NCBI RefSeq assembly: GCF_900113665.1
Contig: NZ_FOQD01000019.1
Location: forward strand, 1-64,000
Length of the DNA stretch: 64,000 nt
Direction of reading: 5' to 3'
From: Planctomicrobium piriforme
GTDB taxonomy: Bacteria > Planctomycetota > Planctomycetia > Planctomycetales > Planctomycetaceae
The translations under genes and the position numbers were made by a program. This document shows, one piece after another, positions 22,227 through 31,051 of this stretch (the first letter of the stretch is position 1; the number at the start of each line of letters is the position of its first letter). The notes beneath the pieces are model-generated. The model had not been told where the DNA came from. It saw only the letters and a list, made by a program, of their open reading frames with translations, and did not search any database.

Positions 22227-23435
22227 TTAGTGGGCAGCAGCGGTTTCGTGGCCGTGTGCGGCCAGTGACTTCTGCGGGGCCTGAACGCGATTTTGGAGTT
22301 CGCGCTGTTTGGCGGAGACGCTGATCACACCGGCCCCGGCAAACAATGCCAGCGACAGCGGGAACAGCCACCGATCACTCCAGTTGAACTGCTTGACCGT
22401 CATGACCATCACGACGTTCATGAGGGCGAGCGGAATGAACACCTTCCAGGTCAGGCCCATGAGCTGGTCGAAACGGAAGCGGGGAATCGTCCAGCGAATC
22501 ATCATAATAATCACGATGATGAACAGGACTTTGCCCAGCAGCACCAGCATCTTCACCAGCGAAGCCAGCGGGTAGACGCTGTCGGCTTCGGCAATCCACG
22601 GGAACTGCCAGCCGCCGAAGAACAGGATCGCGGTCAAAAAGCTGATCGTGATCACATGGGTGTATTCGCCGAGGAAGAACAGACCGAACTTGAGGGCACT
22701 GTACTCGGTATGGAACCCGCCGACGAGTTCCTGTTCGCATTCTGAAAGGTCGAACGGCAGTCGGTTGGACTCGGCCAAGGCGCTGGTGAAGAAGATCAGG
22801 CAGGCGAGCGGCTGCGTCCAGAAGTACCAGCCGGTGAAACCGGCAGTCGCCTGGTGGGCCTGAATCTGTTCCAAGCTGAGCGTGCCGCCGAGCAGAGCGA
22901 TGCCGAGGACCGACATGCCGAGCGGGATTTCGTAGCTCACCACCTGGGCACTGGCTCGCAGTGAACCGAGGGCACTGTATTTATTGTTCGAGGCCCAGCC
23001 CCCGAGGATCACCCCGTACACGGCCAGACTGCTGATGGCAAAGATGAAGACCAGCCCGATATCGATGTTCGGAGCGATGATGAACCGCATGAACTCGGGA
23101 GCTTCGTTGACCGGGCCGAACGGCACCACGGCAAAAGCCAGCATCGTCGTGAACAATGTGATGCAGGGTGCCAGTACGAACAGCACCTTATCGACGTGCG
23201 AAGGAATGACCTCTTCCTTGAAGAGGAACTTCAGTCCGTCGGCAATCGGCTGCAACAATCCGAAAATCCCCACGCGGTTCGGACCGACGCGGTCCTGCAT
23301 CCAGGCCGACAGCTTGCGCTCGACCCAGATCAGGTAGGAACAAGCGACCAGAATCACGTTCAACACGATTGCAATCGTGATGACCGTGACGATCACTTCC
23401 CAGTATTTTGTCAGCGTGTCCGTGATGAATGCCAT
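22227..23435 (-). CDS. nuoH: NADH-quinone oxidoreductase subunit H
   Basis: Membrane subunit that forms much of the quinone channel, 402 residues with about eight helices. Family signatures are YLIWVERKLSAWMQDRVGPN, GWASNNKYSALGSLRASAQV, VSYEIPLGMSV and the glutamate-rich loop LSECEQELVGGFHTEYSALK. The C-terminal 40 residues form a soluble tail with little conservation (ISVSAKQRELQNRVQAPQKS). It lies in the operon 58 bp downstream of nuoG and 4 bp upstream of nuoI. Confidence 0.96.
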   Translation of the reverse strand: MAFITDTLTKYWEVIVTVITIAIVLNVILVACSYLIWVERKLSAWMQDRVGPNRVGIFGLLQPIADGLKFLFKEEVIPSHVDKVLFVLAPCITLFTTMLAFAVVPFGPVNEAPEFMRFIIAPNIDIGLVFIFAISSLAVYGVILGGWASNNKYSALGSLRASAQVVSYEIPLGMSVLGIALLGGTLSLEQIQAHQATAGFTGWYFWTQPLACLIFFTSALAESNRLPFDLSECEQELVGGFHTEYSALKFGLFFLGEYTHVITISFLTAILFFGGWQFPWIAEADSVYPLASLVKMLVLLGKVLFIIVIIMMIRWTIPRFRFDQLMGLTWKVFIPLALMNVVMVMTVKQFNWSDRWLFPLSLALFAGAGVISVSAKQRELQNRVQAPQKSLAAHGHETAAAH

Positions 23436-23493
23436 CGATCTCTTCTCTCAATTCACTCGACAGGCGAAGTCCGAATGTCAATCCGAGCAAACG

Positions 23494-25170
23494 TTACGGA
23501 GTGGCCGTGGTCGCAGGAGGAAGCTGCGGAAGTTTCATCCGGTCATCCTTCTGCGAACTGAAACTCTTTTTCAAAGCCGCGAACTCGGGAATCGCCTGCG
23601 AGATTTCCTCTCGCAGTACGGCCGGTCGGAACAGACCGGGCCGTTCGCACAATTCCCACAGCAGTCGACCGTCGGGACGGGAGTCGTCGGGACCGCGAAT
23701 GGCGCGACGAATTTCCTGAGCCAGACCGGAGTGATTCACAAACGTCCCTTCCCGTTCGGCAAAGGAGCCACCGGGGAGCACAAACGTGGCATAGCCGATA
23801 ATCGCCGAGGGCAGCAGATCCTGAACGGCAAGCACCTTCAAATTCGAGAAGGCACCGGCATGTTCGTCCTGAATCCAGCCGCGCGGATCGCCACCAACCA
23901 CGTACACCGCATCGAACTTGCCAGACCCAATCTGCGACATCGCATCGCTGAATGGAGCGGCAACCCCTGTGAAGTGCTTCAGGACCAGTTCGACGCCGCG
24001 ACGATTCGGGCACTTCTCGGCGCGAATCGTGAATTTGACGTCCTTCTGCGGCTGCCCGTGAACGTCTTTGGGGTAAGTATCGTCGCCGCCGACCACGGGA
24101 ACCGGTCCCATGAACAGCGAGGCGTTCGGATCGAGCCCCTTGATGTATTGAGCGAGCAGGTAGGCTTCTTCGACCGTCATGAACGGGGACAGCACGGCGG
24201 CGGTGCGACCCGGAGACTGCACGGCGACATCGCTGAACGCCTGACGGACGCCGGCCATCACGCTTTCCCAGTCGTTGGCGACCAGTTGGCCGTTCGACCG
24301 TTGTTCCGGCATGATGAGACGGTCTTCGGAGTTGATGTACTTCCAGCCGAACCGTCCGTCGTCGCACATGAAGTGCCCCTGGGCATCCGGATTGAATCGC
24401 GGACGCAGACGGTAGACGTGGTCTTCGTTCTGATCGACATGGATGCTGCAGCCGGTGCTGCAGTCGGGGCAAACGCTGTCGGCGGATTGCAGCCACCAGA
24501 CACGTTGCTTGTAGAGGAAGTCTTTACTGCACAGCGCGCCGACCGGGCACAGGTCGACCACGTTGCCGGCCAGTTTGTTGTTGACGGGTTCGCCCGGGAA
24601 GATGTCGATTTCTTCGTGCGTGCCGCGGTTGGTCACCATCAGCTCCGCCGTGCCCGAAATTTCCCGGGTGAAACGGACGCAGCGGGTACACATGATGCAG
24701 CGGTCGGTGAACAGTGTGATCTGGTCGCCGATGTGATCTTTGTCCGCCTTGATGTTCTTTGGTTCCTGCAGGCGGCTGTAGCCTCGGCCGAAGCGGAAGC
24801 TGTAGTCCTGCAAGAAGCATTCGCCGGCCTGATCGCAGGTCGGGCAGTCGAGCGGGTGGTTCAGCAGCAGGTATTCGAGAGTCGCCTTGCGGGCTTCCTG
24901 AACCTTCGGGCTGTCGGCGACGACGACCGTGCCGTCTTTGACAGGGGTCTGGCAGCCTGGGACCAGCTTGGGCTGCATGACGACAGTGCCGTCGGGTTTG
25001 CGCTCGCCCACTTCGACCAGGCACATACGGCAACTGGCCACCACCGACAGCGAGGGATGGTAGCAATAAGCCGGGATTTCGTAGCCGATGCGTTCCGCCG
25101 CCTGAATGCAGTTCAGGCGCTCGGCCGCTCCGATTTCGACGGGCTGATTATTGACTGTAACTGTGGGCAT
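23494..25170 (-). CDS. nuoG: NADH-quinone oxidoreductase subunit G (short form, N7 motif present)
   Basis: Iron-sulfur subunit of the NADH module. The 2Fe-2S N1b motif is YCYHPSLSVVASCRMC, with the fourth cysteine 22 residues later instead of about 13. N5 has its histidine ligand (HPLDCPTCDQAGEC). N4 is CIMCTRCVRF...CPVGAL. A further CPDCSTGC followed by 27 residues and a cysteine (HFMCDDGRF) matches cluster N7, which E. coli and Thermus have and mitochondria lack. At 558 residues it is far shorter than E. coli NuoG (about 900): the molybdopterin-like domain is reduced, ending in FVLPGGSFAEREGTFVNHSG. Upstream of it is a perfect 19-bp inverted repeat. Confidence 0.95.
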   Translation of the reverse strand: MPTVTVNNQPVEIGAAERLNCIQAAERIGYEIPAYCYHPSLSVVASCRMCLVEVGERKPDGTVVMQPKLVPGCQTPVKDGTVVVADSPKVQEARKATLEYLLLNHPLDCPTCDQAGECFLQDYSFRFGRGYSRLQEPKNIKADKDHIGDQITLFTDRCIMCTRCVRFTREISGTAELMVTNRGTHEEIDIFPGEPVNNKLAGNVVDLCPVGALCSKDFLYKQRVWWLQSADSVCPDCSTGCSIHVDQNEDHVYRLRPRFNPDAQGHFMCDDGRFGWKYINSEDRLIMPEQRSNGQLVANDWESVMAGVRQAFSDVAVQSPGRTAAVLSPFMTVEEAYLLAQYIKGLDPNASLFMGPVPVVGGDDTYPKDVHGQPQKDVKFTIRAEKCPNRRGVELVLKHFTGVAAPFSDAMSQIGSGKFDAVYVVGGDPRGWIQDEHAGAFSNLKVLAVQDLLPSAIIGYATFVLPGGSFAEREGTFVNHSGLAQEIRRAIRGPDDSRPDGRLLWELCERPGLFRPAVLREEISQAIPEFAALKKSFSSQKDDRMKLPQLPPATTATP

Positions 25171-25182
25171 TGTGATCTGGGA

Positions 25183-25250
25183 GATGGTTGAAGGTTTAAG
25201 GTTGAGGGTTGAGGGTCAGGAATCTGTTTTTCCTTAAACCTTCAACCATC
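25183..25250. repeat. Perfect 19-bp inverted repeat between nuoF and nuoG
   Basis: GATGGTTGAAGGTTTAAGG at 25183-25201 is exactly complementary to 25232-25250, with a 30-nt loop that repeats GGTTGAGGGTT. It lies 5' of nuoG inside the operon, where an mRNA hairpin could stabilise or attenuate (inference). Confidence 0.85.
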
Positions 25251-25276
25251 AACCTTCAACCAATTTGTGACAAACT

Positions 25277-26614
25277 CTAGTGAGCCAGTTGCATCAACTC
25301 TTGTGCGGACGTGACCGACTTTTCACCGCTGGTCACATAGGATTCAAATTCGGCCCGGAACTTCTTGATGGCGTTCTTCACCGGCCAGGCCGCTCCATCG
25401 GACAGGCCGCAGATGGTCGTGCCGGGGATGATGCCCATCGAATTAGCGACTTCCACGAGCAGATCCAGGTCTTCCTTGCGTCCCTGACCTTTTCGCATCC
25501 GGTCCAGAATGCGGACCATCCATGAGGTGCCTTCCCGGCACGGCGTACACTGCCCGCACGATTCGTGAGCCATGAATCGGCAGCAGTTGTAAAGGACATC
25601 GACCATGCGGGTGTGATCGTCAACGACCACGACCGCGGCGGTTCCCAGTCCCAGGCAGCCGGCTTTGCCGGGTCCGGCGAAGTCGAGCGGAAGATCGAGC
25701 TCGTCAGCGGAAAGAAAGCCCATGCTGATGCCCCCGGGGACAACCGCTTTGGCTTTTCGCCCCTTCCAGACGCCGCCGCCGTACTTTTCGATCAGCTCGC
25801 GGGAGGTGACCCCCATCGGCAGTTCGACGCAGCACGGATTGTTTACATGACCTGAGATGCAGTACAGCTTGGGGCCGTAACTGCCGGGATCGCGTGGATT
25901 ATTCGGATCGGGCGGAACGCCCATCGATTTGAACCACTCGATGCCGCGATCGAGAATGTGCGTCACGCAGCAGAGCGTTTCGATGTTGTTGACGATCGTC
26001 GGCTTGCGAAACAGGCCTTCGATGGCGGGGAACGGCGGCTTGATGCGCGGCCAGGCCCGTTTGCCTTCGAGGCTCTCAATGAGGCCGGTTTCTTCCCCGC
26101 AGATGTAAGCTCCTGCACCGCGGTGCAGAAAGACATCGAGTTCGAAGCCGGTTCCGAGGATGTTCTTCCCCAGCAGGCCCGCCGCATAGCACTCTTCAAT
26201 CGCCTTTTTCAGGATGCGATAGCTGCGGCCGTATTCGTATCGCAGGTACAGGTACGCCGTCTTCGACTTGATGGCATGGCACGCAATGGCGATCCCCTCG
26301 ATCAACTGGTGGGGATCCTGCTCCATCAGAATCCGGTTGTTGAACGTGCCGGGCTCGCTCTCGTCGCCGTTGATGCACAGATAGATCGGACCGGGGTGGT
26401 CTTTGGGGAGAAAAGTCCATTTCAGCCCGCACGGAAAGCCTGCGCCGCCGCGACCGCGGAGACCGGAGTCTTTCACGATGTTGGTGACGTCAGCGGGCGC
26501 CATGCCGAGCGCCTTTTTCAGCGCGCCATAACCGCCGTCGGCCTGATACCCGGCCAGAGAGGTCGAGTCAGGCTTATTGATTCGCTTGAAAAGGACTGGT
26601 TCGAACTCTGCCAC
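25277..26614 (-). CDS. nuoF: NADH-quinone oxidoreductase subunit F (FMN, NADH-binding)
   Basis: Flavoprotein that oxidises NADH and passes electrons to FMN and cluster N3; 445 residues, the usual length. The NADH/FMN-binding segment is SGLRGRGGAGFPCGLKW, followed by CINGDESEPGTFNNRILMEQ, GAGAYICGEETGLIESLEG and RIKPPFPA. Cluster N3 is ligated by SCGQCTPCREG and the later cysteine in GTTICGLSDGAAWPV. All catalytic motifs are intact. It lies 86 bp after nuoE, with a small GGGGAC hairpin in the gap, and 106 bp before nuoG. Confidence 0.97.
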   Translation of the reverse strand: MAEFEPVLFKRINKPDSTSLAGYQADGGYGALKKALGMAPADVTNIVKDSGLRGRGGAGFPCGLKWTFLPKDHPGPIYLCINGDESEPGTFNNRILMEQDPHQLIEGIAIACHAIKSKTAYLYLRYEYGRSYRILKKAIEECYAAGLLGKNILGTGFELDVFLHRGAGAYICGEETGLIESLEGKRAWPRIKPPFPAIEGLFRKPTIVNNIETLCCVTHILDRGIEWFKSMGVPPDPNNPRDPGSYGPKLYCISGHVNNPCCVELPMGVTSRELIEKYGGGVWKGRKAKAVVPGGISMGFLSADELDLPLDFAGPGKAGCLGLGTAAVVVVDDHTRMVDVLYNCCRFMAHESCGQCTPCREGTSWMVRILDRMRKGQGRKEDLDLLVEVANSMGIIPGTTICGLSDGAAWPVKNAIKKFRAEFESYVTSGEKSVTSAQELMQLAH

Positions 26615-26666
26615 GCGAGATCCTGTATTCCAGACAACTACTGTTCGATTGTTTTCAGGAGAAACA

Positions 26667-26682
26667 GGGGACTGACGTCCCC
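26667..26682. repeat. Small perfect hairpin between nuoE and nuoF
   Basis: GGGGAC, a TGAC loop and GTCCCC form a 6-bp stem, followed by CCGCTCGCCGG. There is no T run, so termination is unlikely; it may be a dispersed short repeat. Confidence 0.55.
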
Positions 26683-26700
26683 CGCTCGCCGGTCGTGTCG

Positions 26701-27174
26701 TCAGGCTTGTTTCATCAGGTTCACGACCGATTCTTCGGTCATGTTGCCGTGCATTTCATCGTTGACCAGGATGCAGGGGGCCTGTTCGCAGGCGCCCAGG
26801 CATTCGGCAAACTCCAGCGTCACCTTGCCGTCGGGAGTGGTGCCGCCGGGTTTCACCTTCCAGTGCTTGCACAGATTTTCGAGCAGTTCTTCGCCGCCGC
26901 GAAGTCCGCACGAAATACTCCGGCAGACCCAGACCCGGTCTTTGCCGAGCTTGTGGTTTTCGTCGCGGAAAATGCCGTAGAACGACATCGTGTCGGCGAC
27001 TTCCGCCGGATGCAGCTCGAGCAATTCGGCGATTTCTTTGATGGCCGGCAAGGGGACGCAACGCAGCGCATCATGCACTAAGTGCAGCGCTGGCAGCGTG
27101 ACTGCCCGCTTGTCGGGATAGTTCGGGAAATAGGCTCGGATCTGCGAGCGAATCTCTTCAGAGAGGAACGCCAT
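26701..27174 (-). CDS. nuoE: NADH-quinone oxidoreductase subunit E (2Fe-2S)
   Basis: Thioredoxin-fold 2Fe-2S subunit of the NADH module, holding cluster N1a. Ligands appear as VCRSISCGLRGG (C-x4-C) and ECLGACEQAPC (C-x3-C). The N-terminal helical part has AVTLPALHLVHDALRCVPLP and EIAELLELHPAEVADTMSFY, the conserved family region. At 157 residues it is a typical bacterial length. It is followed by nuoF and preceded by nuoD at 23 bp. Confidence 0.96.
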   Translation of the reverse strand: MAFLSEEIRSQIRAYFPNYPDKRAVTLPALHLVHDALRCVPLPAIKEIAELLELHPAEVADTMSFYGIFRDENHKLGKDRVWVCRSISCGLRGGEELLENLCKHWKVKPGGTTPDGKVTLEFAECLGACEQAPCILVNDEMHGNMTEESVVNLMKQA

Positions 27175-27197
27175 GGTCTCTTATCAAACAGAGGGTG

Positions 27198-28421
27198 TTA
27201 TCGATCCAGTTCCGCCGCAATAACGTTCAAGCTGCCCAGCACCGCCACCACATCGCTGAGCATGTGCCCGCGAATCAGGTGCGGGAACACGGCAAAGTGA
27301 ATGTAAGAGGGGGGCCGGGTCCGTGCCCGGTACGCTCGCGTGGTGCCGTTGCCGACGATGTAAAATCCGAGTTCGCCGGCAGGGCCTTCAATCCCCGCGT
27401 AAACTTCTTCGTGCGGGACGGTGTAGCCCCGGTTCGGCATAATCACTTCGAAGTGCTGAATCAGTCCTTCGATACTGCGGTACACCGCCGGTTTGGCCGG
27501 CAGCACCACGTCGCTGACCACGTCCACGTTGACGGGGCCAGACGGAATGTTTTCGAGCGCCTGATGGATGATCTTGATGCTCTCGAGCATCTCTTCCATG
27601 CGCACCAGGTAACGGGCGTAGCAGTCGCCGCCGCGGGAGCAGACGACCTTGAAGTCGAAGTCTTTGTACGCGAGATACGGCTCGTCTTTACGCATGTCGC
27701 GGACGACGCCGCTGGCCCGGGCGAGCGGACCGGTGACGCTGAAGTTGATCGCGTCTTCCGGCGTCAGCACGCCGATCCCCTTGGTCCGGTCGATGAAGAT
27801 CCGGTTGCGGGTGAGCAGCTTGTGGATTTCGGCGTGAACCTTCGGAAACTCGTTGATGAACTTCCGAACCTTCTCGACCCAGCCCATGTTCACGTCAAAC
27901 AGCACGCCGCCGACGCGGGTGTAGCTGCTGTGAAACCGCTGCCCCGAAGCGTACTCGACGATTTCGTAGATGTTTTCCCGCTGCTGAAAGGCGTAGAGGA
28001 ACGCCGTGAAGGCACCCAGGTCGAGACCCGTGGCGCCAACGTTCAGCAGGTGATCCTGAATACGCATCAGTTCGGCGAGAATCGTCCGCAGGTAAGTACA
28101 CCGCGGAGTGAGTTCGATGCCGATCAGCTTTTCAACGGCCTGATGCCAGGCAATTTCGTTCGCCACCGGAGAGATGTAGTTCATCCGGTCGACGATGGTG
28201 ACGTATTGGTTGAAGTCGAGATGCTCGCCGAGCTTTTCGAACCCGGAGTGCAGGTAGCCGATGTGCGGGACGGCGTCGATGACCTTTTCGCCGTCCAGCG
28301 TCAGCACGATCCGCAGCGTGGTGTGCGTTGCGGGATGCTGCGGGCCGAAGTTCAACGTCCAGGCGTACTCCTTCTCTTCAGGAGTCGCGAGCGGCTGCGT
28401 GTCGACAAGACTCAATGGCAT
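27198..28421 (-). CDS. nuoD: NADH-quinone oxidoreductase subunit D
   Basis: 49-kDa-type subunit that forms the quinone-binding site with NuoB. From ATG (MPLSLVDTQPLATPEEKEY) it has 407 residues; the open frame continues to a TTG at 28505 without similarity. The motif NFGPQHPATHTTLRIVL retains the quinone-site histidine region. HIGYLHSGFEKLGEHLDFNQ differs from the common LHRGxEK by Ser for Arg. DRMNYISPVANEIAWHQAVE retains the site tyrosine. The protein ends DVVAVLGSLNVIAAELDR, with Asn where many homologues have Asp. These are modest deviations in an otherwise intact subunit. Confidence 0.95.
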   Translation of the reverse strand: MPLSLVDTQPLATPEEKEYAWTLNFGPQHPATHTTLRIVLTLDGEKVIDAVPHIGYLHSGFEKLGEHLDFNQYVTIVDRMNYISPVANEIAWHQAVEKLIGIELTPRCTYLRTILAELMRIQDHLLNVGATGLDLGAFTAFLYAFQQRENIYEIVEYASGQRFHSSYTRVGGVLFDVNMGWVEKVRKFINEFPKVHAEIHKLLTRNRIFIDRTKGIGVLTPEDAINFSVTGPLARASGVVRDMRKDEPYLAYKDFDFKVVCSRGGDCYARYLVRMEEMLESIKIIHQALENIPSGPVNVDVVSDVVLPAKPAVYRSIEGLIQHFEVIMPNRGYTVPHEEVYAGIEGPAGELGFYIVGNGTTRAYRARTRPPSYIHFAVFPHLIRGHMLSDVVAVLGSLNVIAAELDR

Positions 28422-28538
28422 GATGCAGTGACGTTCTGGTTGCGAGTCGTGCGGTTCCGGGACTTTCGACGAATCGGGCCGTTTGTTCAATCCAGCTCTT
28501 CTCAACTCCCGGCATTCTCCGGCTGTTGAGAAGCGATC

Positions 28539-29030
28539 TCAGCTTTCCGCCCGAGTGAGGACCGGGAAGTTGTGACGTTCACCCCGGCCTTGCAGCGGAT
28601 AATCTTTCCGCAGCGGAAAGGCGGTGAATTCATCTGGCATCAGGATGCGGCGCAGATCGGGATGGCCGACAAACGTGATGCCGAACATGTCGTAGACTTC
28701 GCGCTCCATCCAGTCGCTTCCCTTCCACAGGGAATAGACAGATGGCAATTGCGGCTTGGGCAGATCGAGAAACGTTTTGACGATCAGGCGCTCGGTGGTC
28801 GACACCACCTGCAGCAGGTACACGACACCGAAGCGGTGTTCTGCATCCGGGTAATCGAGGTAGTCGATTGCAGTGATATCAATCAGCAGGTTGAAGCCAA
28901 AGTCCTGCTTCAGACCCGTCAGGACGTCGTACACCTTGGATGCCGGAACAACGATGCGACGGTTGTCGCGAAAGGTACTCTCGGTCAGCTCAGCGCCGTA
29001 ACGCTGCTGCAGAGCAGACAACTCAACCAC
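28539..29030 (-). CDS. nuoC: NADH-quinone oxidoreductase subunit C
   Basis: 30-kDa-type subunit of the peripheral arm, here separate from NuoD (fused in E. coli). The GTG start is chosen because GGAGGGG lies just upstream and it overlaps the nuoB stop by 8 bp; it gives 163 residues starting VELSALQQRYG. The frame is open to 29096, but that part is nuoB in another frame. Diagnostic motifs are NLLIDITAIDYLDYPDAEHR, YSLWKGSDWMEREVYDMFGI and HPDLRRILMPDEFTAFPLRK followed by DYPLQGRGER. The gap to nuoD is 117 bp. Confidence 0.95.
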   Translation of the reverse strand: MVELSALQQRYGAELTESTFRDNRRIVVPASKVYDVLTGLKQDFGFNLLIDITAIDYLDYPDAEHRFGVVYLLQVVSTTERLIVKTFLDLPKPQLPSVYSLWKGSDWMEREVYDMFGITFVGHPDLRRILMPDEFTAFPLRKDYPLQGRGERHNFPVLTRAES

Positions 29031-29691
29031 GCGACCCCTCCTTCCGACCAGACATATCCGAGAACTGGCCCATCGGCAATTCGCCGCTGTATCCACGCGG
29101 AGGACTCGTCAGATTCTGATCTGGCAGAATCGGCAGCCCGCGGAGACGCTTGAGCTCATCGAGATCGAATGGATTCGGACCACGAGCGGTCGTTTCACCC
29201 TTGAATTCACGACCCATCAGGGTGCCGGTCGCCTTGATTTTCTTCTGCATGTCCATCACGGCGGCAATGAGCTGCTCAGGACGCGGAGGACAGCCGGGCA
29301 CATACACGTCGACGGGAATGAAGCGGTCAACCCCCTGCACCACGGCATAGGTATCAAACACCCCGCCAGTGCAGGCACAAGCGCCCATCGAGATACACCA
29401 CTTCGGCTCGGGCATTTGCAGCCAGATTCGCTGGAGTACCGGGAGCATTTTCATCACCACGCGGCCAGCGACGATCAGCAGATCGCACTGACGCGGCGAA
29501 AATCGCATGACTTCGGCGCCGAAGCGGGCGATGTCGTGCTTGCTGGCCGCCGTGGCCATCAGTTCGATCCCGCAACAGGCGGTGGCGAACGGCATCGGCC
29601 ACAAGCTGTTCGAACGTGACCAGTTCGCCGCCCAGTTGAGCAGCGCGTCGGCCTGCGTCATGAAGACGCCTTCGGGAAGATTTACCGCCAC
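29023..29691 (-). CDS. nuoB: NADH-quinone oxidoreductase subunit B
   Basis: Carries the terminal 4Fe-4S cluster N2 next to quinone. The ligands are C39 and C40 (ATACCGIELM), C105 (SMGACACTGG) and C134 (VPGCPPRPEQ), with the family spacing. A GTG seven codons inside the longest frame is chosen because AAGGGGGTG lies 7 nt upstream; the alternative GTG is at 29712. The C-terminus continues about 65 residues beyond the core and is proline- and glycine-rich (LTSPPRGYSGELPMGQFSDM). It overlaps nuoA by 10 bp and nuoC by 8 bp, so the three are translationally coupled. Confidence 0.95.
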   Translation of the reverse strand: MAVNLPEGVFMTQADALLNWAANWSRSNSLWPMPFATACCGIELMATAASKHDIARFGAEVMRFSPRQCDLLIVAGRVVMKMLPVLQRIWLQMPEPKWCISMGACACTGGVFDTYAVVQGVDRFIPVDVYVPGCPPRPEQLIAAVMDMQKKIKATGTLMGREFKGETTARGPNPFDLDELKRLRGLPILPDQNLTSPPRGYSGELPMGQFSDMSGRKEGSRG

Positions 29692-30056
29692 TTGAACACC
29701 CCCTTGCGCCACGCGTAGGCGTAAGCGATCGCCAGCGTGAACATGAAGACCAGCATGATCCCGAACACCGTATCCCGTAATTCAACCGGGATGCCTGCCG
29801 CGGCAAATGCACTGACAGACCAGGGGTACAGGAATAGCAGTTCCACATCAAAGACGAGGAACAGAATCGCGACCAGATAAAACTTCACGTCGTACGGCTG
29901 ACGCGCGTCGTTGATCGGGTCCATGCCCGATTCGTACGGCATCTGCTTGACGGGCGTTTTCTTGCGGGGGCCGACGAGGTGGGCCGCTGCGATATTCGTA
30001 ATGACAAAGCCGACGAGAAGAACCGTGTAGATCAGAAGCGGAGTTAAGCCTTCCAT
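29682..30056 (-). CDS. nuoA: NADH-quinone oxidoreductase subunit A
   Basis: First gene of the complex I operon. The product has 124 residues and three membrane helices: PLLIYTVLLVGFVITNIAAA, VKFYLVAILFLVFDVELLFL and FGIMLVFMFTLAIAYAYAWR. The conserved loop MPYESGMDPINDARQPYDVK before TM2 and the acidic FDVE in TM2 are intact. This loop participates in quinone-site gating in known structures. The long upstream gap presumably contains the nuo promoter. Confidence 0.96.
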   Translation of the reverse strand: MEGLTPLLIYTVLLVGFVITNIAAAHLVGPRKKTPVKQMPYESGMDPINDARQPYDVKFYLVAILFLVFDVELLFLYPWSVSAFAAAGIPVELRDTVFGIMLVFMFTLAIAYAYAWRKGVFKWR

Positions 30057-30668
30057 CCGTCAGGGCGCCTCTTCGTTGAAGTAACCGCCCGGCATTCGAG
30101 GTTGCCAGGCAAATGTTCTCGGATTGAAAATCTGTCGCCGCGTTGAGTTCCGTCTCGATCAGGGCGCGGTCACGACCTTCACGGGACAGAGTCTGTCCCC
30201 CTCAGGTCCGGCGGCGACGGGTCGGATTCTAAAGTCGGCTCACCCTGCCAGCAAGGAATACCCAATCCTGAGAACCGACAATCTCCCGAGAATCCAACCG
30301 GCTTTCCCAAAGCTGAAAATCGGGCGGCGAGACTGCTTTTCGACTGGGCTGGCACACTTCTGCCACGCTGAGCGGGCGAGAATTTTCGCACACTTTCGCG
30401 GCAGGCTGTCGAAATCGTCACCAAACTCAAATGCCGATTCCTGAAAATGGGGATGACTAGGTACCGCCAGCTCCGGCTGTCGGCGATTTTGACTGGGCGA
30501 GACCCGAACCGGTGATCTGAGCGGGTTTCCGCCCTGGGGGGAAATTTCCGGCCTCAAAGACTGGAACGCATGCCTGAGGAACACTATGATTCCCGTTTCG
30601 ATTCGCGGCCCGTCAAGCGGTCCGCCAGTCGCTGACGTTTCCGAATCACTGAGAATTTCAAACGAAAC
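30057..30668. other. Divergent intergenic region between nuoA and rpsT
   Basis: No credible gene. A 210-codon minus frame at 30240-30872 overlaps rpsT completely and has no domain. The region should hold two outward promoters, but none could be assigned with confidence. It contains the 17-nt palindrome listed separately. Confidence 0.55.
30183..30199. promoter_or_regulatory. Palindrome upstream of nuoA
   Basis: GGGACAGA-G-TCTGTCCC is a perfect 8-bp inverted repeat with a single-base centre, about 127 bp upstream of the nuoA start. It could be an operator or a dispersed hairpin repeat; the sequence alone cannot decide. Confidence 0.4.
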
Positions 30669-30950
30669 ATGCCCAATACACCTAGCGCCAAAAAAGCTCT
30701 TCGCCAAAGTGACAAGCGCCGTCTCCTCAACCGGGCTCAGCGTTCCGCTTTGAGAACTGCCATCAAGAAGGCGCGGACTTCGGTTGAAACCGGCGATGCT
30801 GCTGCCGCCCAGGAAGCTCTGCGGCTGGCCACCAAGAAGCTCGATCAGGCCGCTTCCAAGAACCTGATCCACAAGAATACCGCCTCACGGACCAAGTCCC
30901 GGCTCGCGAAGCTGCTCTCCAAGAAAACAGAAAAGAAGGCGGAAGCCTGA
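30669..30950 (+). CDS. rpsT: 30S ribosomal protein S20
   Basis: Primary 16S rRNA-binding protein of the small subunit. The product is 93 residues, very basic and helical, with family features MPNTPSAKKALRQSDKRRLL, NRAQRSALRTAIKKART and LIHKNTASRTKSRLAKLLSK. It is monocistronic, followed within 60 bp by a strong hairpin terminator. No ribosome binding site of the classical type is visible (AAACGAAAC precedes the ATG). Confidence 0.96.
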   Translation: MPNTPSAKKALRQSDKRRLLNRAQRSALRTAIKKARTSVETGDAAAAQEALRLATKKLDQAASKNLIHKNTASRTKSRLAKLLSKKTEKKAEA

Positions 30951-31008
30951 TTTTGCCAGTCTCGCGGTTGCTCTGATCAGCCAAGGCGAGACATCTAAAA
31001 ATTCAAAA

Positions 31009-31038
31009 GGGCGGCTTCAAATGAAGCCGCCCTTTTTT
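31009..31038 (+). terminator. Rho-independent terminator of rpsT
   Basis: GGGCGGCTTC, AAAT, then GAAGCCGCCC form a perfect 10-bp stem at 31009-31032, followed by TTTTTT. A preceding A run makes it partly bidirectional. Confidence 0.93.
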
Positions 31039-31051
31039 GTTGGCTGATCTC

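Noticed and set aside
23377..25191. 604-codon plus-strand frame across nuoG
   Set aside because: nuoG has intact iron-sulfur motifs on the opposite strand; the antisense frame has none.
30240..30872. 210-codon minus-strand frame overlapping rpsT
   Set aside because: rpsT is certain and this frame has no recognisable domain.
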